From Utricularia gibba (Eukaryota; Streptophyta; Magnoliopsida; Lamiales; Lentibulariaceae), in NCBI GenBank assembly GCA_002189035.1, contig CM007989.1:7793501-7857500 (forward strand): a stretch of DNA of 64,000 bases. Reading direction: 5' to 3'. Under the pieces are notes generated by a model that was not told the DNA's origin, searched no databases, and was given only the letters and a program-made list of their open reading frames with translations. The position numbers and the translations under genes are program-made. Positions 1 to 20,235 of the stretch are shown in pieces (the first letter of the stretch is position 1; every line of letters begins with the position of its first letter).

Positions 1-1739
1 ATCTATTTTTTTAAAATAAATAAGAAATATTTTAAAATTTCAACTTATTTTATAATAAAAATTGGTCATATTTGCTAATAAAACAAATTTTGAAATGGTT
101 TTTAAAGATAGAAACTATTCCAAACACAAAATAAATTATATTTGGTGGTTCGTTTAAAGATTATGCAATATGATTTCAACTTTGTTTAGTAGATGGATTT
201 TAGTTATATTAGATTTAATTGTGTTAAAGAGTGTTTAATTTGATATTTAAAATTAATTAAAATTTATTTTAAGTTTAAATAAGGATTATTAGGAAACACT
301 CACTTTAAATAAAATTTAAACTATGTGGGAATCAACAATGTTAGCTGATTTGTGTGATAAAGGATGATAAGGTACATCTTATTCGTATTTTTTTGCTACA
401 AAATTAATATATTTAATAGTACAATTAAGTATTTTATTTATAATTATTAATATTTTAGTAATTTTAGAATTATTTGTATTTTTGGACTAAATCAATAATT
501 TAATATACGTTATGTTTTCTAATATTTTCCTTAGTATAACAATACTTCTTGGATAAATCTAACCTAGTTTATATGAATAAAAATCATAGGACACAATGTA
601 CAAAGAAGAGATATGATAAATTATTTTAACAACACCTACTCTATAAGTCACTCAAGGTTCCAATCAAAGGTAGAATATAGTGCAAGAAATTAAAGATATT
701 TTTGTTTATTTAAAGAATAAAAAGAGAACATATTTTTCAAACATTCTATATAAAATATAAAGTAAAGAGAATTTGACTAGGGGAATGAAGAAGATGAGTC
801 AAGAGGGGACTTTGACTGAAAATTCTTTTAGCACTAAACTCAATTCTCAGTGTGATGTTTTAAGAATAGAAGGGATATATGTTGGTTTAGGGTAGGCACC
901 TAAGATTGAATATGTTCAGATGACTTTTTTCAATATTTTAGAATATATATAGGATGAGAAAAAAAGAGAATACCTAATTTAAGAAAATTCAAAAGATTGA
1001 TATATAGATATATGAGTAGATTTTCTTGAATAAAAACCAATAAGATCAAGTATACTAAATCTTGTCTGGAATACTAATAGCATACCCCCAGTGTAAGATA
1101 GAATAAAAAATTATAATTAAAGAAGTTATAGAAATTGGTTGGGATAAATTTACATTATCTCAGGTTAGGAAAACACACTATAGTTTTGAAACTAAAAACT
1201 AAATCAACACATCCTTCTGAAACCATGAGATATTTACATTTTTAGTTTTGTAAAGTTAAATAGTTTATTGTACCATTACTTTAAATTAGGTATCTTATTA
1301 TTTACGTCCAATTAATTTTAGTTAAGATCTAAAATCAATCGTGACAACTAGAATGTATCGACTTTTATATCATTACCAACACTTCCTTGTATTTGATCTA
1401 AAAACCCACTTTGCATCTTATGTTTAGATTATATTACACGTATATTAAAACTTTTATAAATTTATTTAGTACGAAAAATATTTATTTACAATAATTAGAG
1501 AAAATTTTCATTTATCAAAAGGTAACATTGTCAATTTCAGAAGTACCCCTCCTTGGGTTTTGGGATACTCGAATTTAGGAAAAAAGTCACATTGAATCCA
1601 AAAGAAAATTTTATATAAATTTCGCGAATATTTAATTTCGAAGACCCCACCCTCTTTTATCATACAGTGCACCGGGGTCGGTCGCAGGGGCGAAAACGTA
1701 ATTACGGGCATGGGCGATTCTGAGAGGTTCAGGGTTTGG
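1..1739. other. AT-rich intergenic region, no gene seen
   Basis: No open frame with protein-like composition, no RNA gene and no clear terminal repeats were seen. Base composition is strongly AT until about 1620, after which it becomes mixed, consistent with the approach to the promoter and leader of the kinesin gene that follows. Short ORFs here are in AT-rich, stop-poor stretches and look like chance. Confidence 0.6.
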
Positions 1740-2499
1740 TCTGCCCGGGCCCGGGTTATACCGGAAAATATAACGAAGCCCCAGGGACGATATTGTCCGA
1801 ACAGGTATTTTCGGTTGAAGAGAAAAAAGAATTCTGGTTTGGAAAAATGACACCCATTAAATTACATGTTTTGGATTCCTTGTTTCTCCAGAGCTTAAGC
1901 AAAAGCGATGCAGGATACGCAGAAGTACGTATAATCATCGCCTCTGGCGTTGCATCTCAAAGAAATCTCGACGACAGGTTCTCGCGAAGGTTGTGTTTCG
2001 AGGGGCAGGTTTCTGCGCGTTCTGGTTTGGTCGCTTAGATCTGTCGGCATTTCATGTTTTAGAATTGATTCTTGAATCAGGTGAGGGAGGATCGATCCTC
2101 GGTTCAGTTTTTATGTGCAAGCGCTGAGCTGTGCTTATATTGAGAACGGATTGTAAATTGTTCGTGATTCCGGGGGAGATGGGTTTTTTTTTTTTTGAGT
2201 TTCCGTGGATTTTGGATATGGAAAATAGGGAAAAGGGAGATTTGAATGGAGTTGATTGTTGCGGCTTTTTTTTTAGTAGGAAGAAGATGCAGTGTGCGCT
2301 TTTGCTTGCTTGTTCGTCGGTGTTGCCCCTTTTTATGCTGTTTCTTTCGTTTTTTTTGGGCGAGAGACTTTTTGATTTGGCTAGTTGGATTCTGAATTGA
2401 TGTGTGATTCTAGCAGATGCATACTGAACCTAAATTTCTGTCTTCTCCATGAAGTCTGGAGGAAGTAGATCTTGAAAATTGGCTCCTCTAAAGAGATCC
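1740..2499 (+). promoter_or_regulatory. KIN13A: KIN13A leader: probable 5' UTR exon, leader intron and uORFs
   Basis: A GC-richer stretch ends at a good donor (CAG|GTGAGG) at 2080/2081. A matching acceptor (TTCTAGCAG) ends at 2416, which suggests a 336-base leader intron. Directly after it come two short upstream reading frames, 2417-2452 (11 codons plus stop) and 2449-2475 (8 codons plus stop), which overlap through an ATGA. The second stop is in frame with, and 25 bases before, the KIN13A start at 2500. The transcription start itself cannot be seen. Confidence 0.5.
2417..2475 (+). promoter_or_regulatory. Two overlapping uORFs upstream of KIN13A
   Basis: The first uORF starts at 2417, possibly at the very first base of the exon, and stops at 2450-2452. 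The second starts at 2449 within the same ATGA and stops at 2473-2475, in the KIN13A frame. Such terminate-and-restart arrangements usually reduce translation of the main frame. No peptide conservation can be judged from one sequence. Confidence 0.5.
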
Positions 2500-6369
<3,870 letters not shown>

Positions 6370-7609
6370 ACTCTACTCTCTCATGGGGAGCATACTCTAC
6401 TGTACTGTTCCCTTTCTCTGCTCGTGATTGAATCTGAAGATCTGAAGAGAAGAAGCCGGGGAGAAGCATTTCTGGAATTTTGGAACTCAGGTTCATTCAC
6501 ATGGGCAGGTAATATAACACGCTGCTCTTGCCTTGTACCTTTTGTCATTTCTGGAATGTAAAATCATCATCTTCTTCTGTGACTCATACTGTAAACTACA
6601 GTTTGAATTCATTCCTGTTTTCCTAGGCGCCTTCTCCATCGGCTATGTTGCATTCCTAACTATGCTGTCAAATCTCATTGGATCCCCAATTAAAGTAGGG
6701 GTACTAACAAAATTGGTTCAAATTGTTTATTTTTGTTTGAATATTATAAAGAAATAAAAATTTACAAAATTTGTGTTCAATTAATTTAATAAATGAACAC
6801 AAATGAGATTGATGTTCAATTATAATCGATTTTGTTTGATTATAATATTAATATTTTATCAATATTTAATATTTTGAGTTAATATAAAATATATGATATT
6901 AACCAATAGTATAAATATCTTATGATTATTTTTATGATATATTTGGCATTAGAGGTTATTTTTATCAATTAAAACATATAAAATACTAATTTATATTGGT
7001 AATTAAGTGAAAAAAATCATAACTAATCCAGATTCTAATTAGTAAATCCCTAAAATAAAATTGGAAATACACAAAGTACCTTTCCTTTGTATAAGAGGGA
7101 CTAAGAACCCTTTTCATAATCCTCTACTTCCGTAAATTGAGAAACCCGGGTTATCCCCAATCCAATCAAACCCTACCATTTATTTAATAATAGAAATGAA
7201 TGAATCTATTTATAATTTTTAATAGACATGATATTTATATTTAATTGAAAAATAGATTAACATTCATCCAAAATTCAGATAATTAAATCCATTTTTATCC
7301 AATTGGATAATCCATTGGCACTGGCACCCCTACCGCTTTTTCGACTCTCTTGCTCTCGCCGGCGGTGCCTTGCTAGTCGGGAAAGCATGAAACTCCGCTG
7401 TGTCACGTAATTGTTACCCTTTCCCGAAGCCCGACTACGAGCGTTTCCTCATATTTGGTGGGTAATGGCTTTTGCTTCATTGATGTAACGATTATGATGC
7501 CCCGAATGGTTAATATGGCTGGCTACCTGGTGCTGTATCGGATCGGATTTTCCATTTAAGAGAATCCATTGACACCCCTACCCAGTTCGAGTTTTTCTAT
7601 TTCACCAGA
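6370..7609. other. Intergenic: KIN13A 3' end, AT-rich DNA, IleRS promoter
   Basis: After the KIN13A stop there is a 3' UTR-like stretch to about 6650, then AT-rich DNA to about 7300. The motif TAGGGGT at 6696-6702 is matched inverted at 7326-7332 and again at 7574-7580, possible ends of a degraded inverted-repeat element. The GC-richer part from about 7310 is probably promoter and 5' UTR of the synthetase gene. No coding exon was found. Confidence 0.45.
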
Positions 7610-13705
<6,096 letters not shown>

Positions 13706-14682
13706 ATGAATGACTGAGGAGCTTGTCACTTGGGTACCAAGTTCTTACAGCAACACATTCTTTTAATTACCCTTTATTTTTTTAATAATATTTTATAATA
13801 TAATATTACTTGATTTTAGTAAATAGCACTTCTCTGTGGAATTATTTATATTTAAAATATAAAATGTAAAAATAAAAAGTTTAAAATATTTAAAAACAAA
13901 AAATGATTTTTTATTATTATTTTTTATGGTGTATATTAGGAAAGTTGACGTCTTCCGTTCTAGAATATTCTAGTTTCCAGAAACGGAGATCAGGTCATCG
14001 TCACCACCTCAGGGGAGAGACGACAAAAGAGATGTGTGGTCAGCTTCTGGTGAAGGCAGTGGGGTTATTTTAATCCTTGAATGCGTAACGATCACACGAA
14101 ATTCAACGCATTCCGAGGGACAATTTTTGTCGATTGCTGGCGCTGGATTTGGATCCCATTCAGTGAAGGGACGGGAGAAGTAGAATCCCCACCGTTTGAT
14201 TCTCTTTATTCCAACCGATTCACCGCGATATGCGACGCTTTGGAATATCCAGAGCCAAACAGAAACCTTTTGATACGGTTCATATTTGGGATTCTCTCTG
14301 CTGTTGCCTAACCAGAGGATCACCATCGTGGTGCTCTGTTTACCCGCTGGGCGTGCTTCATTCTTCGTTGCTTGCTACTGCATCCTTTTGAACCTGGGGT
14401 GAGGTTCCATATTTTCCTTGTGTTCCTCTGACTGGTGGGGTGATGGGATTTAGCGGGTTTCCATGACTTTATAGAGAGAAAAATCTTATCTTTGGTGGTT
14501 TTGTGTTATGTATCTTGTGAGGATTGACGGTCAGATATGCTTTTTATGCGATAAACTCATGGTTACTCTGTTATTACGTAAATGGGTGTTCTGTATTTTC
14601 CCCTAAGCCTGAGGAAGAAGTGGTTCATTATTCTGGCTATTATAGTGTACCTTTTTTGAATTTTCTTTGATCTCTCTCAGCA
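13706..14682. other. IleRS 3' flank and PP2C promoter/leader
   Basis: AT-rich 3' flank to about 13930, then GC-richer sequence that is probably PP2C promoter and 5' UTR. A plausible leader intron runs from a GTGAGG donor near 14399 to the acceptor TCTCTCAG just before 14681, so the ATG would sit two bases into the next exon. No coding exon is visible. Confidence 0.45.
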
Positions 14683-16604
14683 ATGATGATGGATGACGAG
14701 GAGACGTTTTCTAAAGAGGAAGTGATCAAAATCAGTTTTGGTTATCAATGCAATTTGGATATTGATGGTTCTTTCGAGAGGAACAAGTGCATCGGCATCC
14801 AATCCACTAGTAAACTTACCCGAGCCAGCAGTAGTTTCTCATGTCTCACAGGAGCTGCGTTGAGTGCCAATCCGACATTAGCCAATACAAACATTTGCAA
14901 CGGATTGATTGCTTCCGAAATACTGCCAACCTTGGATTCACCTCGTTCATTTCGAAAGATCCCTTCTTGTCAAAAGTTGGATCTGTTATCTTCTATTCAG
15001 AGTAGCATGTCAAGCTTGAGTTTAAGTCCACCATCACCTTGCGATGTTCTTGATTCCGGTTCCTTTTCGCTCAAGTCCACAATTGCTCAAAGTGACAGCT
15101 TTCTCAATATGATGGATTTACAGATAGCTGGAGGGGCTGCTGGTGAAGATAGGGTGCAGGCGGTCTGCTCTGAGGAGAATGGCTGGCTGTTCTGTGGTAT
15201 TTATGATGGCTTTAATGGAAGGGATGCAGCAGATTTTCTTGCTGTGACACTCTATGAAAAAATTACGTCAAACCTCAATCTGCTTTCCTGGGGCCTAGGT
15301 TCAGAACCTGCCTATGCTCGTGATATTTTGATCATGGAGAAAGATAGCAAAGCTGGCTGGTCTAGTGCCTCATGGAACAGTCCTAATGCACAAAATGTTC
15401 TTGAAAGTCTTCACAATGCCCTGAATCAAGCTGAGTCTGAATTTCTTTACATGGTTGAACAGGAAATGGATGAGCGTCCTGATTTAGTATGCATAGGATC
15501 TTGTGTGCTGGCTGCTCTTCTCCATGGCAAGAACTTATACTTACTAAGTCTTGGGGATAGCCGAGCCGTGTTGGCCACATTTAGTGAAGGAATTGGTGAT
15601 GTTCCACAAGCAGTTCAGCTAACAGAGTGCCACACTGTCGACAACGCTGTTGAAAGAAGTCAGCTTGTGAATGATCACCCAAATGATCCTCATACGATTG
15701 TTGGTGGGAAAGTTAAAGGCAAGCTAAAGGTTACTCGGGCTTTCGGTGTTGGTTACTTGAAAAGGGTGAGTAACAGTTATTTTGCATTTGGTGCTGTTCT
15801 TGTACACAATCAAACACACCTTCAAAACAATTTTCCAACTTGGTAGGAATACCTTTTAGTCTATTTCTTGGCCTTTTCCCGGACTACTTTCTTCAACAAT
15901 CTGCACTTCTCCAGTTTTCCCATGCTCACTCCTGATCTGCTTTTCTCCAGTTTTGTGCCTCAAGTTCATCTTCATGCTCTTTTTTTCATAGTTCAAGCTT
16001 TACCGTATTCGGTGTTTCTACTATACCAGCCTTAAGTAATTATTTTCATCCTTGCCTACAGGCGAACCTGAATGATGCTTTGATGGGGATTCTGCGAGTT
16101 AGAAATCTCATCAGCCCTCCTTACATATCCTTGCAACCATCACTTCGCGCTCACAAGGTTGCAGATCATGACCACTTTGTGGTACTAGCAAGCGACGGTT
16201 TATTCGACTTTTTCAGTAATAACGAAGTTGTGAAGCTTGTGCACTCTTATTTACTACAAAATCCATATGGTGACCCGGCCAAGTACTTGGTTGAGCGGCT
16301 TGAAGCAAGAGCAGCACATTCAGCAGGTCCTTTTCCCTGTCCTCTTGTTACATCTGTTCCATCAATGCTTCGGTTTCTAAACAGTAATATCAACTTGTGT
16401 ATGAGGTTACAGTGATGTGATTCTTCTGCATATTACTTCTGAACCAGACTTATTCTTGTGGCACCTTCGTGTTCAGGCTTTAGCATGGAGGAGCTGAGGA
16501 GCGTCCCTCTCGGAAGGCGGCGGAAGTATCACGATGACGCCACCGTGATCGTAATCGTTCTTGGCTCCAAGAACCATACCTCCAAGGCATCCACATTTCT
16601 CTAG
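14683..16604 (+). CDS. Protein phosphatase 2C, POLTERGEIST/PLL type
   Basis: Three coding exons, 14683-15765, 16062-16326 and 16477-16604, give 491 residues. PP2C metal-binding and core motifs are present: EDRVQ, GIYDGFNGRDAADFL (Asp at about 175), GSCVLAALLHGKNLYLLSLG, KVTRAFGVGYL, LASDGLFDFF and the final HDD near YHDDATVIVIVLG. The reading DGFNG instead of the usual DGHGG, plus NDALMGILRVRNLISPPY and the ending TSKAS, are typical of POL/PLL phosphatases. These dephosphorylate plasma-membrane receptor-kinase signalling components in meristem and leaf development. The N-terminal region is only about 150 residues, shorter than the 600-850 residue family members I know. The start has two Met codons following it closely; no upstream in-frame coding was seen, so a missing 5' exon remains possible. 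Confidence 0.9.
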
Positions 16605-16958
16605 TATGGCCAACGTACTCATCTCCTAGGCTTACATGCAGCGGCACATGTTCATAAGCACACTCGTCCTTTTCCCTTGAAACTCAAACTGCTTTTTCTG
16701 ATTTAGCTACCACAGTTTGATATGGTTGTTGATGTTTTTTTTATCTCAATACCCCATATTTCCTGATAAATTTTATATTGAATGGCATGGATGAGAAAGA
16801 CAGAGCAATCAGTAGTTTATTGGAGCAGCAATTCATGCTTGCCTACAACAACAGCTTATATTGTTATGAGAAACATGGTATATATACTATGCTTCTATTC
16901 TAATCAGCAAACACTAGGAGGAGACTATGGATGAAGATTCAGCAAATTGGACAATCTG
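16605..16958. other. Convergent 3' flanks of PP2C and FPF1
   Basis: The 354 bases between two convergent stop codons hold only 3' UTR-like AT-rich sequence. No gene or structured RNA was seen. Confidence 0.5.
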
Positions 16959-17270
16959 CTAGGCATCCCGAACTTCGAACTCGTTGCGGTTCTTGATCAC
17001 AATATCATACATATGGATGGATTTGAACTTGTTGAAGTCTTTAGGGAGGGAGATGAGATGGACAGACGATCTCTTGTGGAACTGAAGCAGTTCAGGGTCA
17101 TTGTAATACCTCTCCCACCCCAGAGACAGCAATTTGCTCTCCAGCATTTGGTAGGATGTAATGCGTTCACCGGAAGGTACGTGCACGAGCTGCTTGCGAC
17201 GGGTTCCATCACTGCCGGCGTTCTCAACCAGGCGGACAACCCCGTCTTTGAACACCCAAACACCTGACAT
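16959..17270 (-). CDS. FPF1: Flowering-promoting factor 1-like protein (FPF1)
   Basis: Single-exon 103-residue protein beginning [19 protein letters not shown], the hallmark of the small plant FPF1 family, followed by [31 protein letters not shown] shared across the family (quoted here in parts: [15 protein letters not shown] and [13 protein letters not shown]). Family length is about 105-120, so this is complete. FPF1 proteins promote flowering competence and gibberellin-related growth in several species; the biochemical function is unknown. A strong TATA box lies 61-66 bases ahead of the ATG and a CACGTG G-box at 17798-17803, about 530 bases upstream. Confidence 0.93.
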   Translation of the reverse strand: MSGVWVFKDGVVRLVENAGSDGTRRKQLVHVPSGERITSYQMLESKLLSLGWERYYNDPELLQFHKRSSVHLISLPKDFNKFKSIHMYDIVIKNRNEFEVRDA

Positions 17271-17330
17271 AGAGAAAGGAAGGGATGCCTTGAGAAATGT
17301 TTGGGGAGTTCAAGACACAATGCTCATGCA

Positions 17331-17338
17331 TTTATAGA
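17331..17338 (-). promoter_or_regulatory. TATA box of the FPF1-like gene
   Basis: On the minus strand the sequence reads CTATAAAT-like (TCTATAAA), 61-68 bases before the FPF1 ATG at 17270. This spacing would give a leader of about 30 bases and fits a TATA-driven, regulated small plant gene. Confidence 0.6.
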
Positions 17339-19372
17339 GACAGAATAATCAAAGTGCTGCAAGATGAAACCATTATCAGTAAAGGAACATTATGGACACT
17401 GCAAGGATAAAGACATTTGCAGTCAAGTGATGTGGCTGGTCTGCAGCACAAAGCACACATCATCAGTGAAGGAACAATGCGACTGGATTGACAGGAATCT
17501 GACTTCATTATTTAGAAGAATGTGGATTCCAGCGAAACTTTTCCAGGGAGCAAGGCGTCATATAACATCACACTCTGGGTAAAGCGACATAACACACATT
17601 TTACAAGTGGTCTAATGTGGTCAGAAACTCTGTGCCATAAAAGAACCATGAAAGAAGAATATTTCCTTGGAGCAAAAGACAAAAAGTTTGGCATTTTGAG
17701 AAAACAAAGGTAATGCAACAGGTGGATCAGGTATAAACCTAAATATGCCAAACGTGAGGGAGTCCAACGCAGTACAGGTGCATTGTATTCCACTGCCCAC
17801 GTGAGTAAAGTTCCGCCCATGTGTATAAAGAGATTCTTCATTGGTGGTGAGGGTATCTGCAACAAGGAAGCGTATTGTAAAACTTGACTAGCATCATTTA
17901 TAAGCGACCACCATCGTTTTACAGACATGTAGATGACAAAATAAGAGTCCCTTTCTCAGCATGATAGAGCTGATTTCATTAACACAAATAACGTATTCAG
18001 ATCAAAACAAATTATGCTATTCTAGGAATCCCATCTACTCAATAAGGAAACAGGAACATATGAAGATACATGGTTCAAAATGGATAATATCATAAAAAAA
18101 AAATGGATGGTCAAGACATCCTGAAAGGAACAATTCATCTACAAATAAAACACAAAGCCCAAAAAACCTAAAATCCAAGGGCTTGTTCTGCATAAATTCT
18201 TGTAATAAATTCTACTTCTCCTAAAATGAGAATTTGTTAAAAAGAAGGAGAATGAGAAGTAACCCACCCTGGTGTTACTTCTCATTTCTTAAAGAAATAA
18301 AGAGAAGGAGAAGAAGATTGGGAAGTAAAAGAAAAAGGAGAATGAAGTATTGTTCTGCAAACAACTTTCTCCTTTTTTTTTTAAGTATAAGTAGAATTTA
18401 TTTGATAAGAAGTTGTATAGAACATGCACTAAGATAAAAAAAACCCCCATATAACAGAGTAACATGACGTATTACCAAAGAATGGGTGTGCAACCCAGGC
18501 CAGCACAACTCATTGTTCTGTTCACTCCCAAGTGGAGACTTGTTGAGGCCCTAATCCCAACTCTTTGTCGACTCAACTTTCAAGCTCATGTAACCTTGAA
18601 TGAAATCCCATAACTACTTCATGTTTAATTTAGGACGGAATTCAGGTCACCCATTGTAAAGCAGAAATGAGTTTTTCTAGGAAACACGGATATCCAAGTA
18701 GAAACATCAAGCATACTCTGGCTTACAGTATTCTGCAATAATAGAGACTCGAGATGTTGAAGAAACAAGCTCATCATTATCCCATAAGAATCTGAGAAAA
18801 GGAAACAAACAATAGCAGGAAAAACATGTTCCATTACGCAGCAGTAAAAAATTCCAGAATGAAGAGTTTCGAGTCACGTTTTCATGAATCAAGGGAACAC
18901 AAATACACACTAAGTCCTGTAAAACGATGTGAAAACGTTGGAAAGCAAGCAAATTTACTTTCAAGGCACCAAAAGGTCCGGATGCAAACAAGGTAGCCTA
19001 TTCATTGTTCAAATGACCACATCTTCACCAAATTCAAGGAGAATAACTTACCCAAAAAATCAAGTTTTCCTTTTCTGGAGATGCCGAATGGATAAGCCAG
19101 TAAAGAATCCGTTCAAAAGCATAAGACTGAGCACTATACAACAAGAACATGAATAAATTCTCAAAAAAATTGAAAAGAAACGCCAAATACAGTCACACGC
19201 ATTTGCAGCAACAATAAGCGCATTAAGATAAGAAGCCCAAAAGGTTTTTCTACAATTTACAATGTCACTAGACAATAGCGTATCAAATATGCAACCTTTG
19301 GTATGGAAATACCGCTTGACCTCTAATAAAAATGTCACCTTCATTAAAATCCACCAAGACAACAACCACAAG
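17339..19372. other. Intergenic region with no recognised gene
   Basis: Contains the FPF1 promoter side (G-box 17798-17803), a small foldback element at about 18181-18426, and otherwise unremarkable AT-rich sequence. A 138-codon minus-strand ORF at 17512-17928 has no recognisable domain and is interpreted as chance. Confidence 0.45.
18181..18426. repeat. Small foldback (MITE-like) element
   Basis: The left arm, beginning GCTTGTTCTGCATAAATTCT, is matched in inverted orientation by the right end, whose reverse complement begins GCATGTTCTATACAACTTCT and continues into ATAAATTCTACTT, as in the left arm. Inside sits a second perfect 13-bp hairpin: AATGAGAAGTAAC at 18251-18263 against GTTACTTCTCATT at 18274-18286. 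Length about 245 bp, no ORF. No clean target-site duplication was found, so family assignment is open. Confidence 0.5.
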
Positions 19373-19938
19373 CTAAGTATCATCCTCCGTTTTTAAATTT
19401 TCTCCAACATCTGCACGCCGATGCCCTACGATTCCATTCGGATCCATCTTCCTGCAATCCATGGTGCTCTTTGGCGCATCGCCAAATACCCAAGGCACAT
19501 CCGACATTGAAAAAACCACTATCCCATCATTAAACCGAATGTCCCAAGTCATCCTGCTCACGCCACCTTTCAGCACACTGTCCCCAGACAAAAACTCACC
19601 CCCAACTTGGGTTTCAGCCATACCTCATGCTTCGCATTCGCTGCCAACAGATTCAAACACTGAACAGTGAGATGGAACCCCCGGTTTTCATCAATCTCCC
19701 AATCTGCCTTCCCATACCTCATAACTTATCATTCTTGACATTCCCAGCCCGTTTTTGCGAGTGACACCCAGACAGAGTAAACGCGTCTCTTCTGGAGCCG
19801 CACGCCATCCCCGGAATGGGATCCGGCCCCTCGTGCGACTGGGATTCCAAAACGATGTCCCTGAGATTATTCCCGACGAATGGGGCCCTTCTGGAGCTCG
19901 AAGACGAGGGCCGTCCCGTGCTCGCCCAGAGCCCTCAT
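19373..19938 (-). pseudogene. NIP7: NIP7 (60S ribosome biogenesis) pseudogene, intronless and frameshifted
   Basis: On the minus strand, pieces in different frames line up in order with the NIP7 protein, which binds RNA through a PUA domain during 60S subunit and 27S pre-rRNA maturation. The pieces are an N-terminus MRALGEHGTALVFE, then NNLRDIVLESQSHEGPDP, RLQKRRVY, FHLTVQCLNLLAANAKHEVW, VLKGG and VVFSMSDVPW, ending DCRKMDPNGIV with a final RADVGENLKTED. Frame changes fall near 19880, 19800, 19700-19745 and 19580. The whole match spans about 565 bp, close to the roughly 180-codon length of NIP7, so no introns remain. That suggests a retroposed copy, although no poly-A tract is left at its 3' side. 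The last 82 codons are open only by chance. Confidence 0.85.
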
Positions 19939-20235
19939 GGCCGTGCTTCCGAGGATTAGGGCTTCAACGTTTGATGAGATCCATCTTCAGCGTCTTTTGG
20001 GCTTTCGGCCCACCACTACGACCCAGCCCAATTCGGACTCATCGTTGACTTCTCATAATAATTAATCATTTTCTAATAAAAATAATTAAATTAGAAATGG
20101 AGCTCATCAATGATGTACGACTTGTACAAAAAACCACGCACTTGAAAAAAAAAAGCATTTAGAAATCTTATTCTCATGCTTCTTTTCTTCTGTAAGACAC
20201 GCTCTGTCATCTAGCAGCCGCCACTGCAAAGATTG

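Noticed and set aside
17512-17928. 138-codon minus-strand ORF upstream of FPF1
   Set aside because: No domain, odd composition, lies in the FPF1 promoter region including a G-box; probably chance.
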